Part shown: positions 53,910 to 62,797 of the stretch, piece by piece
Position numbering within the stretch: the stretch's first letter is position 1
How the letters are laid out: each line of letters starts with the position of its first letter
Source of the DNA: Betaproteobacteria bacterium HGW-Betaproteobacteria-22
GTDB lineage: Bacteria; Pseudomonadota; Gammaproteobacteria; Burkholderiales; Methylophilaceae
DNA length: 64,000 nucleotides
NCBI GenBank assembly: GCA_002842285.1
Contig: PHCJ01000006.1
Span: 1-64,000, forward strand
Direction of reading: 5' to 3'
Position numbers and translations under genes: made by a program
The notes under the pieces: model-generated
Databases searched by the model: none
What the model was told of the DNA's origin: nothing
What the model saw: only the letters and a program-made list of their open reading frames with translations

Positions 53910-55031
53910 GTGAGTAACGAAATGAAAGAGGCAAATGTCCCATTTTTAGACCTAAAAGCTGCTTATGGTGAATTGCAGCCTGAGCTGGATGAGGCTGTGC
54001 TCAGGGCGAGCCGTTCCGGCTGGTACATTGGCGGCCCAGAAGTTGAAAGCTTTGAAGCTGATTTTGCTGCTTATACTGAGGCTAAGTATTGTGTCGGTGT
54101 CGGTAATGGGTTAGATGCTTTAACGCTTGCATTACGTGCTTTAGATATAGGTGAGGGGGATGAAGTGATTGTGCCTTCACACACATTCATTGCCACATGG
54201 CTTGCAGTCAGTGCGGTCGGCGCAAAACCTGTTGCTGTAGAACCCGCATTAGGTAGTTATAACATTGATGTTGACAGTATAGAGCGTTGCATTACAACGA
54301 GTACGAAAGCAATTGTGCCCGTACATTTATACGGTATGCCTGTAGATATCAATCCAATTTGTGCTCTAGCCAAAAGGTATGGATTAGCAGTAATTGAAGA
54401 TGCCGCGCAGGCGCATGGTGCGATGGTAGGAGGTAAGAAGGTTGGCAGTCATGGTGATGCCGTGGCCTGGAGCTTTTACCCTGGTAAGAATCTGGGAGCC
54501 TTGGGGGACGGTGGGGCAATCACTACCAACAATGAAACTATCGCTTCCAGAGTACGTGAATTAGGAAATTATGGCTCGGCTGTTAAATACTTCAATAATG
54601 AGTGTGGCGTTAATAGCCGCCTGGATCCGATTCAGGCGGCCGTACTCTCAATCAAGCTCAAGTATCTTGATGTGTGGAATAAGCGTCGTCAGAACATTGC
54701 TGCAATTTATAGTCAGGCATTGACTGGTTTCGGGGTAGGTTTGCCCAATGCTCCGGAATGGGCAGCACCCGTGTGGCATTTATATGTGATTGCAACGCCT
54801 GAACGTGATGCATTGCAGTCACGTTTGGCATTGGCGGGCATTCAGACTTTGATTCATTATCCAGTACCGCCACATTTGCAAAAAGCCTATCGGCCGCTTG
54901 GCCTCAAAGTAGGCAGTCTGCCTGTTGCAGAGCGTTTGGCGAATGAGGTGCTTAGTTTGCCTATAGGGCCTCAGTTGAGCGCGAGTCATGTTGATTACGT
55001 AGTGTCAGTGTTGGCTGGAGCGAGGTTATGA
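53910..55031 (+). CDS. fdtB: dTDP-3-amino-3,6-dideoxyhexose aminotransferase (FdtB/QdtB, DegT family)
   Basis: A 373-residue PLP-dependent aminotransferase. [20 protein letters not shown] at the N terminus, [23 protein letters not shown], and the PLP lysine in [17 protein letters not shown] (Lys193 counted from the GTG at 53910). It aminates the C3 keto group made by FdtA. GTG directly follows the fdtA stop; an ATG at 53922 is an alternative. The last codons and the TGA stop lie in a truncated copy of the intergenic element, so the native C terminus may have been altered. Confidence 0.88.
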   Translation: MSNEMKEANVPFLDLKAAYGELQPELDEAVLRASRSGWYIGGPEVESFEADFAAYTEAKYCVGVGNGLDALTLALRALDIGEGDEVIVPSHTFIATWLAVSAVGAKPVAVEPALGSYNIDVDSIERCITTSTKAIVPVHLYGMPVDINPICALAKRYGLAVIEDAAQAHGAMVGGKKVGSHGDAVAWSFYPGKNLGALGDGGAITTNNETIASRVRELGNYGSAVKYFNNECGVNSRLDPIQAAVLSIKLKYLDVWNKRRQNIAAIYSQALTGFGVGLPNAPEWAAPVWHLYVIATPERDALQSRLALAGIQTLIHYPVPPHLQKAYRPLGLKVGSLPVAERLANEVLSLPIGPQLSASHVDYVVSVLAGARL

Positions 55032-55082
55032 GTACCGCGCAACGTAGCAATTCGCCCGCGCAGGCACTTATTCCGTGAATCC
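55019..55082. repeat. Truncated copy of the MITE-like element (right end only)
   Basis: The sequence AGCGAGGTT-ATGA-GTA-CCGCGCAACGTAGCAATTCGC followed by ATTCCGTG and TCC matches the right half of copy 2; TTAAG follows. The left half is missing. It starts inside the fdtB coding sequence and supplies its stop codon. Confidence 0.65.
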
Positions 55083-55110
55083 TTAAGTATGAATTTAATG
55101 TGAGCATTTT

Positions 55111-55755
55111 ATGCAACTAACTGAAGAAAACACGCCGCCAGACAGGCTTGCACATGAGTATTGGAAGCGTTGTGCCAACACATTTCTAGCGACAGACCCG
55201 ACATACTATGATCGTCAGCAAATTATTCTTGAATCTTTTCTTAGGCGCCTGGATTTGAAAGATAAGACTGGCTTAGATGTTGGATGCGGAAATGGAAGAT
55301 TCTCATTCGTGCTTGGCGGGTATCTTAAAAGCGTTTTGGCTTTTGATTTATCTGAAACGCTGGTAGATCAAGCGAAAGCTGCTGCGATTAGCAATGGATA
55401 TAAGCATATTACGTTTGAGAGCAGGGATTTAGAGGATGGCTTTCCGGCAGGTCATTACGATGTCGTAGCTTGTATGGGTGTCACATCTACGATTGTTGAT
55501 GAAAATGCTTTCAATCGCCTGCTTTCTTCGCTTTCAGAAGCGGTTCTCAAAGGTGGATATTTAATTACTAAAGATTCATTAAATTCTAAGCAAGGCGATT
55601 GTCCAATATTAACTGGGCCATATATCACTATTTATAGAGATGAAGCATGGTATGAATTGGCCATTCAAACTTTGGGTTTTAATCTTTTAAGAAAAGTGAA
55701 GCTGGCTGAAACCGAGGGTATAGTTAATTATATTTTCTTGTGGAATAAGATTTAG
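55111..55755 (+). CDS. SAM-dependent methyltransferase
   Basis: A 214-residue class I methyltransferase with motif I GLDVGCGNGRFSFVLGGYL and motif II-like VLAFDLSETLVDQA. LEDGFPAGHYDVVACMGV corresponds to the central strand region. No membrane segments. In Campylobacter, methyltransferases beside the phosphoramidate genes make the O-methyl group (Cj1419/Cj1420); this gene is a candidate for that step, by context. A sugar methyltransferase is the alternative. It is separated from the next methyltransferase by an intergenic element. Confidence 0.78.
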   Translation: MQLTEENTPPDRLAHEYWKRCANTFLATDPTYYDRQQIILESFLRRLDLKDKTGLDVGCGNGRFSFVLGGYLKSVLAFDLSETLVDQAKAAAISNGYKHITFESRDLEDGFPAGHYDVVACMGVTSTIVDENAFNRLLSSLSEAVLKGGYLITKDSLNSKQGDCPILTGPYITIYRDEAWYELAIQTLGFNLLRKVKLAETEGIVNYIFLWNKI

Positions 55756-55768
55756 CTGTACAGTACAT

Positions 55769-55917
55769 TAAGGAAGTGCTGATTAACTGAGCGAGCGAGA
55801 TATAGTGCTAGGCGCACGGAACGCAGAAACCGAGATGGTATGGGGTATACAGCGAGGTTGCGAGTACCGCGCCACGCAGCAATTTGATCGCGCAGCGATT
55901 TAATCAACGTTTGCTTA
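55769..55917. mobile_element. MITE-like intergenic element, divergent copy (about 149 bp)
   Basis: Left end TAAGGAAGTGCTGATTAA (55769-55786) and right end TTAATCAACGTTTGCTTA (55900-55917) are imperfect inverted repeats. TTAA occurs on both sides (55768-55771 and 55915-55918). The core ATACAGCGAGGTTGCGAG, then TACCGCGCCACGCAGCAATT, matches copies 1 and 2. The ends and length differ, so it may be a subfamily. It fills most of the gap between the two methyltransferase genes. Confidence 0.65.
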
Positions 55918-55949
55918 ACGAATACATTAACGAAATGGGGTTGTATTAA

Positions 55950-56981
55950 ATGAAAACTTTTTTGCATGTCGGTTGTGGCCCTCGTTATTTTGACCCGGAA
56001 ACAAATCTGCCAAAGCGGCCAAGAGGGTTTGATCTGGCCAAGTGGAACGAGTTGCGGTTAGACATTAATCCGGATGTGAACCCGGATGTGGTCGGCACTA
56101 TGACCGATATGTCTGCCGTGCCTACGGGCAGTGTAGATGCGATCTTTTCATCGCATAATATTGAACATCTTTACCCGCATGAGGTGCCGATTGCATTGGC
56201 AGAGTTTAAGCGTGTGCTTCGTAGCGATGGTTTTGTTGTGATTACTTGCCCGGATTTGCAATCAGTCTGCGCATTGGTAGCGCAGGGGAAATTAACCGAG
56301 CCAGCATACATTTCTCCTGCTGGGCCGATTGCGCCGTTAGATATTTTGTACGGTCATCGCCCTCCGATGAGCCAAGGTAACCTTTACATGTCACACCGTT
56401 GTGGGTTTACACTGAATGTTTTGTTAGGCACTTTAGAGTCTGCAGGATTTTCAAAAGTAGTGGGAATCTGCAGACCAGATTATTTTGATTTATGGGCGTT
56501 AGCCTGTGTATCAGATATTGCCAATCCGGAATTGTTGGATTTGGCCCGGCAATTTTTGCCGGAACAGCCGGTTAATTTGAGTCAGGCTAACTCAGTTGAG
56601 CATGACATGCAACAGGCAATACAGGATGTATTGACACTTGCGCTCAACCATCAGCAGGATGGAAATATGGATGAAGCACAGAAGTTGCTGCTCGAAATAT
56701 TAAATATTGAGCCCAGGCATGCTGAGGCCAATTATTGTTTAGGTTTAATAGAAGTCGATACGCAAAGTGCTGAAGCAGCGTTGCCGAGGCTGGAGATTGC
56801 TGTGGAGGTTAACCCTGCAAATGAGCAATATTGGGTGACTTACGTGGATGCGCTGATGCTTGCCGGTATTACCCATTCAATCCCTGATGTACTGGCGCTA
56901 GGTCAGCAGCATGGCCTTAAGCCTGAAACAGCAAAGATGCTGGCCGATGAGCTTGCTGCGTTGCAGCAGTCACAAAAATAA
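55950..56981 (+). CDS. SAM-dependent methyltransferase fused to the island's TPR module
   Basis: A 343-residue protein. Residues 1-200 are a class I methyltransferase of the type-11-like group (FLHVGCGPRYFDPETNLP, FSSHNIEHLYPHEVPIALAE, VLRSDGFVVITCPDLQSV). Residues about 219-336 form the TPR-like module shared with three other island proteins (EPRHAEANYCLGLIEVD, QYWVTYVDALMLAG). The fusion suggests the enzyme is held near the same partner as the glycosyltransferases. Target unknown: phosphoramidate, sugar or protein. No clear terminator follows; the next GT41 gene starts 36 bases on. Confidence 0.8.
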   Translation: MKTFLHVGCGPRYFDPETNLPKRPRGFDLAKWNELRLDINPDVNPDVVGTMTDMSAVPTGSVDAIFSSHNIEHLYPHEVPIALAEFKRVLRSDGFVVITCPDLQSVCALVAQGKLTEPAYISPAGPIAPLDILYGHRPPMSQGNLYMSHRCGFTLNVLLGTLESAGFSKVVGICRPDYFDLWALACVSDIANPELLDLARQFLPEQPVNLSQANSVEHDMQQAIQDVLTLALNHQQDGNMDEAQKLLLEILNIEPRHAEANYCLGLIEVDTQSAEAALPRLEIAVEVNPANEQYWVTYVDALMLAGITHSIPDVLALGQQHGLKPETAKMLADELAALQQSQK

Positions 56982-57016
56982 TATCGTGTAAAGTAAACTT
57001 TTCTCAATCATGAGTC

Positions 57017-59080
57017 ATGTTCATGCAGCATAGTCAGACCATTGCGCTTAAACTCAATGAGGCCAAGGCGCTGCATGACTCGGGCAGTCTGTCGGCAACT
57101 GAGCAGAAATTACGTGAAGTTTTAGAGATAGAATCGCATCATCCTCAGGCAAATCACTATCTTGGGGAGTTGATGCTGGAGACTAATCGGGCATCAGAGA
57201 GCCTGCATTACTTTAACGCAGCGCTAGAGGCTAATCCACAAGAGGCTCAATACTGGCTGAGTTATATTGAGGCGCTCATCAAGGCTGGGCAGCTTGAAGA
57301 TGCCCAGCTGGTGCTTTCATATGGCCGCGATGCCGGATTAAATGCCGAGGCAGTTAATCAGCTCTCAGGGTTGATCATAATGCAAGAGGCCAGCAGTCCG
57401 GATGCAAGTGCTAAAGCCAATGATTTCGCGAGCATCCCGGCTGAAGGTGTCGTGGATGCGTTAATAGGACTTTTTGCCGAACAGCGTTATCAAGCGCTTG
57501 AAGATAGACTGTCTTTACTGTTAACAGACTATCCAAACTGGCTGTTAGGCTGGAAGATATTAAGTGACACGTTACTAGTTCAAAAAAAAGATGCAAGACT
57601 GGCGGCACGCAATGCGCTTAAACTCAATGACCAGGACGCCGAAGCCTACTGTTATTACGGGCTGGTACTTAAAGATCAGGGAGATCTGGCTGCAGCGGCA
57701 GAAGTTTTTAAAAAAGCCGTGAAATTGCGACCAGACTATGCTGCGGCCTATAACAACTTGGGTATTGTCAGCAAGGATATGGGCGATATTCAGGCTGCGG
57801 TTAACTATTATCGTCAAGCGCTCGAGATCATCCCTGACTATGCAGCCTGTTATAGCAATCTATTGTTCTGCTTGTCACATTCCGATTTATTGAGCCCTCA
57901 GGCTTTATTCCAGGCGCATCTTGAATTTGGACGGCACTACGAACCCAAGTTGAAACATCTGAGATTACAACACACAAATAGCAAGCGCGTTGATCGCTGC
58001 TTGAATGTAGGCTTTGTTTCTGCTGATTTTAGAGAGCACTCTCTCGCCAATTTTTTTGAGCCTGTATTAAATTGTTTATCAGAATTCGCTCAGATTCGTT
58101 TATATGCCTACTTTAACCATGCGATAGCAGACAAAGTAACGCAGCGTCTACGAACTAAGTTTGATGGTTTCACACATGTGGATACATTAAATGATATTGA
58201 TTTAGCACATAAAATCAGGGAAGACCATATTGATATATTGATTGATCTTGATGGACACACCTCTGGCAATCGCCTGCTGACGTTTGCCATGAAACCAGCA
58301 CCTGTACAAATAAGCTGGTTAGGGTATCTTGCAACCACCGGCCTAAAATCCATGGATTATTATCTGACTGATCAATACATGGCACCAGCGGGCATGCTGG
58401 ATGATCAATTTACCGAAACACTCATTCGGCTTCCCGCTAATGCCCCATTTGTCCCATACGCTTTTGCGCCTGAGGTTAGCACTTTGCCCGCTTTGCATAA
58501 TGGGTATATCACATTTGGCTGTTTTAATAGAATTGAGAAAATAACGGCAGAAGTTGTTGATCTGTGGTCTAGGGTGCTGCTGGCTATCCCTACTGCAAAA
58601 ATATTGCTTGGTGCCATGCCGCAGCAGGGGAGCTACGAGCATCTCATTCAATGGTTTTCGGATCATGCGGTTTCATCTAACCGTTTAATTTTCCGCCAGC
58701 GCAGTGATATGCAGACCTATCTTGAGCTGCACCGCGAGGTGGATATATGTCTGGATACTTTTCCTTCCAATGGTGTGACAACAACATGTCATGCCGCCTG
58801 GATGGGTGTGCCGACACTGTGCATGACAGGGGACAGGCTATCCGCTCGAGGTGCCATGGCGATTATGTGCCATCTGGGGTTGGCAGATTTTGTTGCAGAA
58901 ACTCAGAGTGATTTTATTGGCAAGGCCCTCAATCTAACAGATTACTTGGGCCCATTGGCTAAAATCCGCACTTCTTTACGTGAGCGTTTTTCGCAATCAG
59001 CCCTCACTCAACCGCAAAAAATCGCAGATAGTTTGGAGGCTAATTTCAATGCCATATGGCAGCGCTGGTGCCAAAAATAG
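57017..59080 (+). CDS. TPR-GT41 glycosyltransferase (OGT/SPINDLY-like)
   Basis: A 687-residue cytoplasmic enzyme. The N-terminal module (about 9-125) is the shared TPR-like unit (HHPQANHYLGELMLETN, QYWLSYIEALIKAG). Further TPRs run to about 300, and a GT41 catalytic domain from about 325 to 680 (VGFVSADFREHSLANFFEP, IDLDGHTSGNRLLTFAMKP, PVQISWLGYLATTG, VDICLDTFPSNGVTTTCHAAW). GT41 enzymes glycosylate Ser/Thr of proteins. It lies just upstream of the flagellin gene in the same direction, so flagellin is the likely acceptor. An ATG two codons downstream is an alternative start. Confidence 0.9.
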   Translation: MFMQHSQTIALKLNEAKALHDSGSLSATEQKLREVLEIESHHPQANHYLGELMLETNRASESLHYFNAALEANPQEAQYWLSYIEALIKAGQLEDAQLVLSYGRDAGLNAEAVNQLSGLIIMQEASSPDASAKANDFASIPAEGVVDALIGLFAEQRYQALEDRLSLLLTDYPNWLLGWKILSDTLLVQKKDARLAARNALKLNDQDAEAYCYYGLVLKDQGDLAAAAEVFKKAVKLRPDYAAAYNNLGIVSKDMGDIQAAVNYYRQALEIIPDYAACYSNLLFCLSHSDLLSPQALFQAHLEFGRHYEPKLKHLRLQHTNSKRVDRCLNVGFVSADFREHSLANFFEPVLNCLSEFAQIRLYAYFNHAIADKVTQRLRTKFDGFTHVDTLNDIDLAHKIREDHIDILIDLDGHTSGNRLLTFAMKPAPVQISWLGYLATTGLKSMDYYLTDQYMAPAGMLDDQFTETLIRLPANAPFVPYAFAPEVSTLPALHNGYITFGCFNRIEKITAEVVDLWSRVLLAIPTAKILLGAMPQQGSYEHLIQWFSDHAVSSNRLIFRQRSDMQTYLELHREVDICLDTFPSNGVTTTCHAAWMGVPTLCMTGDRLSARGAMAIMCHLGLADFVAETQSDFIGKALNLTDYLGPLAKIRTSLRERFSQSALTQPQKIADSLEANFNAIWQRWCQK

Positions 59081-59281
59081 TGTCTTATTGCGTTTTGGAT
59101 TTTTCATAGCGACCTGATTTGTAACCCCCCCCATATTTAGTCACAGCTTGAAGTAAAGGTTAAATTACGCTTAATCAATTTTCTTGGCGGTCCAATCAAT
59201 CTTCTTGGAGGTAGATGTGAAATCGCCTAATGGAGAATCTGGGATTATTGTGAATGGCTGTTTGTTTTCTTGATGTACGAA

Positions 59282-59444
59282 TGTTTTCTAAAGATGTTTT
59301 CTAAAGATTTTTTGATTCCAACCGATACCCTAAACATCGGGATTGCTAATGTCGATAAGGAACAGGAAGTGGATTTCAGGTAAAAATTTAAGTTTCAAAA
59401 TAATTTAAGTATTTTCCTAAACTTTTTTAAAACCTTACCGATAA
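59282..59444 (+). promoter_or_regulatory. Two sigma-28-like flagellin promoters with a tandem 13-bp repeat
   Basis: Promoter A: TAAAGATT (59302-59309), 11 bases, ACCGATAC (59321-59328). Promoter B: TAAACTTT (59418-59425), 11 bases, ACCGATAA (59437-59444), very near the FliA consensus TAAAGTTT-N11-GCCGATAA. An exact tandem repeat of TGTTTTCTAAAGA (59282-59294 and 59295-59307) duplicates the upstream -35 region. The remainder of 59081-59533 shows only a run of eight C (59124-59131) and AT-rich DNA. Confidence 0.8.
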
Positions 59445-59533
59445 CCAATACAACAGCGACGCAAATTGAAATTCATCTGCAACGCTAACGGCAATTAGAT
59501 GTAGTTGTAATTAAACTAAATAGGAGAATTATC

Positions 59534-60331
59534 ATGGCTTCAGTAATCAACACCAACATTGCGTCACTCAACACACAACGTAATTTATCAGCTTCACAAA
59601 GCTCACTGAATACATCATTACAACGTTTGTCTTCAGGCTTGCGTATCAACAGCTCAAAAGATGATGCGGCGGGTTTGGCGATTGCAACACGTATGGACTC
59701 ACAAGTACGTGGTCAGCAAGTGGCAATTCGTAACGCGAACGACGCGATTTCTTTTGCACAAGTGGCTGAGGGTGGTTTGGCTAAGCAAACAGACGCATTG
59801 CAACGTATGCGTGAACTAGCTGTTCAATCACTAAACGGCACAAACACCAGCACAGACCGTGCAAACCTGGATGCTGAGTTTACTCAACTGGCTGCTGAGG
59901 TGACACGTTTGGCTACAGCCACTCAATTTAACGGCTTAGGGGTGTTCGGTGCTGTTCAAACATTTCAGGTAGGTGCTGATGCTGGCGATACCATTACTAC
60001 TGCATCTGTAGCAGCAGCAACAATTTCAGGTAACGTTTCAGATGTTACAACTGCATCTATTGCACTGACTGCAATTGACGCGGCATTAACCAGCGCCAAT
60101 ACAAGCCGTGCAACTTTAGGTGCGATTCAGAACCGTTTTGAGTCAGTGGTAAGTAACTTGCAAGTATCAGTTGAGAACCAGGCTGCTGCTAAATCACGTA
60201 TTATGGATGCCGACTTCGCAGCAGAAACTGCAAACCTGACACGTGGTCAGATCTTGCAGCAAGCTGGTACAGCGATGCTGGCGCAAGCGAACTCTCTACC
60301 GAATACAGTATTGTCACTGTTACGAGGTTAG
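59534..60331 (+). CDS. fliC: Flagellin
   Basis: A 265-residue flagellin, short because it is nearly only the D0/D1 core. N terminus: [39 protein letters not shown] terminus: [20 protein letters not shown] and [14 protein letters not shown]. The short middle region (about 140-195) is rich in Ser, Thr and Ala ([24 protein letters not shown]), offering sites for O-glycosylation. AGGAG precedes the start. Two sigma-28-like promoters lie upstream and a strong terminator follows. It is exported through the flagellar type III system and assembled into the filament. Confidence 0.97.
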   Translation: MASVINTNIASLNTQRNLSASQSSLNTSLQRLSSGLRINSSKDDAAGLAIATRMDSQVRGQQVAIRNANDAISFAQVAEGGLAKQTDALQRMRELAVQSLNGTNTSTDRANLDAEFTQLAAEVTRLATATQFNGLGVFGAVQTFQVGADAGDTITTASVAAATISGNVSDVTTASIALTAIDAALTSANTSRATLGAIQNRFESVVSNLQVSVENQAAAKSRIMDADFAAETANLTRGQILQQAGTAMLAQANSLPNTVLSLLRG

Positions 60332-60352
60332 TCGTAGCTGGCTGAGTTACCA

Positions 60353-60384
60353 AACCCGCAGGATGATAGTCCTGTGGGTTTTGT
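60353..60384 (+). terminator. Rho-independent terminator after flagellin
   Basis: AACCCGCAGGA (60353-60363) pairs with TCCTGTGGGTT (60370-60380) around a six-base loop, followed by TTGT. Nearly perfect 11-bp stem. It makes flagellin largely monocistronic. Confidence 0.85.
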
Positions 60385-60425
60385 CATTTATCTGATGTAA
60401 TTTTTAATAATTTTATACGAAACCC

Positions 60426-60452
60426 TAAATTTAAAACGAAATCTGTCGATAG
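60426..60452 (+). promoter_or_regulatory. Sigma-28-like promoter upstream of flaG
   Basis: TAAATTTA (60426-60433), 11 bases, GTCGATAG (60445-60452). The spacing equals the FliA consensus and the -10 keeps the CGATA core. It is 124 bases before the flaG start, after the flagellin terminator. Confidence 0.7.
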
Positions 60453-60575
60453 TTAAGGTAAGAGATTTCTGTTTTGTATATCTAATTTTTTTTGACATGA
60501 AAGTTTTAGTTGAAAGTAACACGGCAACCTGCATAAAGCTAAATATCATGCGATGGTTGAGATAAGGAGAGCGTC

Positions 60576-60944
60576 ATGTTTAATTCATCTCTGGAGGTGT
60601 TGGGTGCGGTGAAAGATGTGCCCCCCATAAAAACTGCAGTAGCCGACGCGCCAAAAAGAATAGCGCAACCGTCTAACCTTGACTTGAAGCAATTCGCTGA
60701 GAAACAAGCGACCGAGGTTGATAAGGCTGCGTTGGTAAATGCAGTTAAAAAATTAAATGAGCTTGTTGCACCGGCGTTACAGACTGTGCAATTCACTATT
60801 GATGAAGAGTTAGATCGCGTGATCGTGAAGGTAGTCGATGCTGAAACGAAGAAGGTACTCAGGCAAATACCAAATGAAGAAGTGTTGGCTTTTTCAAAAA
60901 CTTTAGGCCGGTTACAAGGTCTAGTGGTGAGGGAAAGCGCTTAA
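60576..60944 (+). CDS. flaG: FlaG family protein
   Basis: A 122-residue protein of the FlaG family: LNELVAPALQTVQFTIDEELDRVIVKVVDAETKKVLRQIPNEEVLAFSK. FlaG affects filament length in several bacteria. N-terminal ~45 residues are variable. It sits between flagellin and fliD, the usual place. Confidence 0.92.
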   Translation: MFNSSLEVLGAVKDVPPIKTAVADAPKRIAQPSNLDLKQFAEKQATEVDKAALVNAVKKLNELVAPALQTVQFTIDEELDRVIVKVVDAETKKVLRQIPNEEVLAFSKTLGRLQGLVVRESA

Positions 60945-61091
60945 TTTGAATTAGAAGCGGCTTTTAGCGCCTAATTCACTGAATGATTTTTGTTGATTAC
61001 TTTAAGCTTAGCGTTAGGTAATCTTCACTTGTTATGAATTGTAATGAGTGAGTGATTTTATTAACCGGTAATGTTGAATAAGGAGACTGAA

Positions 61092-62783
61092 ATGGCACTT
61101 TCATCTGCAGGCATCGGCTCGGGGCTGGATGTCAATTCAATTGTTAGCGGTTTAATGGCAGTGGAAAGAGCGCCGTTAAATAAAGTGAATACCGATAAAA
61201 CGGCTTACCAATCTAAAATATCCGCGTATGGCACGCTGAAAAGCGCGCTGTCAACTTTTCAGACCTCTGTAAGTGCATTGTCCGATTTGGCAAAATTCAA
61301 TGCGCAAACGGTCACCTCAAGTAACACTTCCGCCTTAACTGCAACGACAAACGGCAAGGCTGCACTTTCTAATTTTGATGTTACGGTGAGCCAGCTTGCA
61401 AAGTCACAGAAGTTAAGCATGGGTGGTTTTGCGAACGTTTCAGATGTTGTCGGCACAGGTACACTTACTATTGCATTTGGTACTTTTACCCCGGAGGTGC
61501 TCGATCCTCCAACGCCAAGTTCGTTTGCACCCAATGCAGCCAAGGCTGATATTAATATCACGATAGATAGCACCAATAACACCTTGTCTGGCGTGCGTGA
61601 TGCCATTAACGCTGCGAATGGCAGTGTGAGTGCAAGTATCATCAATGATGGCACAACCAATCGTTTGGTGATCACTTCAAAAGACACAGGAGAAGTGAAT
61701 AGCTTAAAAATCACAGTGGCGGATGATGATGCGGACAATCTAGATGCATCCGGACTGTCCAGGCTAGCTTATGACCCAACGGCAACCGCTGGCAACGGGA
61801 GGAATTTGACACAGGTACAGGCCGCTAAAAATGCCCTGTTGGAAATTGATGGTATTGCCATCGTGAAATCCGGCAATACCATTTCTGATGCGATTGAAGG
61901 CCTGACACTTAATTTATTAAGCACTAGTGCTTCTGCGGTGAGTTTAGGGGTTGCTACCAATCAGGAAACAATAAAAAAATCTGTCACGGAGTTTGTGGAT
62001 GCCTTTAACAAGCTAGACACAAGCTTGCGTAATCTGACCAAGTTTGATGAAACAGGCAAGGCTTCCGGCGTGTTGCTAGGCGACAGCGCTGCAAGAAACA
62101 TTACCAGCCAGATTAGATCAGTTTTAAGCAATGGTATTGCCAATGGCAGTTCACTGAACACCCTAAGCCAAATTGGTGTGTCATTTCAACGGGATGGAAA
62201 ATTAGCGCTAGACAGTAACAAACTAAGTGATGCAGTCAACAACAACTTCAGTGATATCGCCAGTTTATTTGCCGCTACAGGCCGTGCGACTGATCCGCAA
62301 ATCAGCTTTGTGAGTAGTACGAGTAAAACGCAGGCAGGCACATATGCCATAGAGGTTTCCCAGTTGGGCAATGACTCAGTCAATGCAGTCGGCACAATAA
62401 ACGGGGTGAGTGCAACGGGTGCGGGTGCAACGTTAAGAGGAGCGCTCAATGATGCGAGTGAAGGCCTGAAAGTGAATGTGGCAGGCGGTGCATTGGGTGC
62501 CCGTGGGACGATCAGCTTTAGTTTGGGTTACGCCGCGCAGTTAGATAAAGTGATTACGGGTTTATTAAGCGATGAAGGCATTCTAGCCACAAGGACCGAG
62601 GGCTTGAATAGCACGATCAAGCGCCTGGATCAGCAGGCAGACGCCATTAACGTGCGACTAGCCGCCATTGAGGCAAGGTATCGTGCTCAATTTACAAGAT
62701 TGGATACATTGTTATCCAGCATGTCGACCACCAGCAGTTTCTTAACACAGCAAATTGCGACAATCAACGCCAACAACAGGTAG
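61092..62783 (+). CDS. fliD: Flagellar filament cap protein FliD
   Basis: About 563 residues from the ATG at 61092, which has AAGGAG at the right distance; an ATG at 61071 would place this site inside the gene. N terminus SSAGIGSGLDVNSIVSGLMAVE and C-terminal coiled coil (LNSTIKRLDQQADAINVRLAAIEARYRAQF) are typical. It caps the filament and folds incoming flagellin. Repeated Ser/Thr-rich beta domains fill the centre. fliS follows 14 bases later. Confidence 0.95.
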   Translation: MALSSAGIGSGLDVNSIVSGLMAVERAPLNKVNTDKTAYQSKISAYGTLKSALSTFQTSVSALSDLAKFNAQTVTSSNTSALTATTNGKAALSNFDVTVSQLAKSQKLSMGGFANVSDVVGTGTLTIAFGTFTPEVLDPPTPSSFAPNAAKADINITIDSTNNTLSGVRDAINAANGSVSASIINDGTTNRLVITSKDTGEVNSLKITVADDDADNLDASGLSRLAYDPTATAGNGRNLTQVQAAKNALLEIDGIAIVKSGNTISDAIEGLTLNLLSTSASAVSLGVATNQETIKKSVTEFVDAFNKLDTSLRNLTKFDETGKASGVLLGDSAARNITSQIRSVLSNGIANGSSLNTLSQIGVSFQRDGKLALDSNKLSDAVNNNFSDIASLFAATGRATDPQISFVSSTSKTQAGTYAIEVSQLGNDSVNAVGTINGVSATGAGATLRGALNDASEGLKVNVAGGALGARGTISFSLGYAAQLDKVITGLLSDEGILATRTEGLNSTIKRLDQQADAINVRLAAIEARYRAQFTRLDTLLSSMSTTSSFLTQQIATINANNR

Positions 62784-62797
62784 TAAAGGAAAAAATC

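Noticed and set aside
59124-59131. Run of eight C as a phase-variation tract
   Set aside because: It lies in non-coding DNA well upstream of both flagellin promoters, so slippage would not shift a frame or an obvious promoter spacing.
60951-60980. Inverted repeat after flaG as a terminator
   Set aside because: AATTAG/CTAATT arms are AT-rich and no T-run follows; fliD expression may well read through from the flaG promoter.
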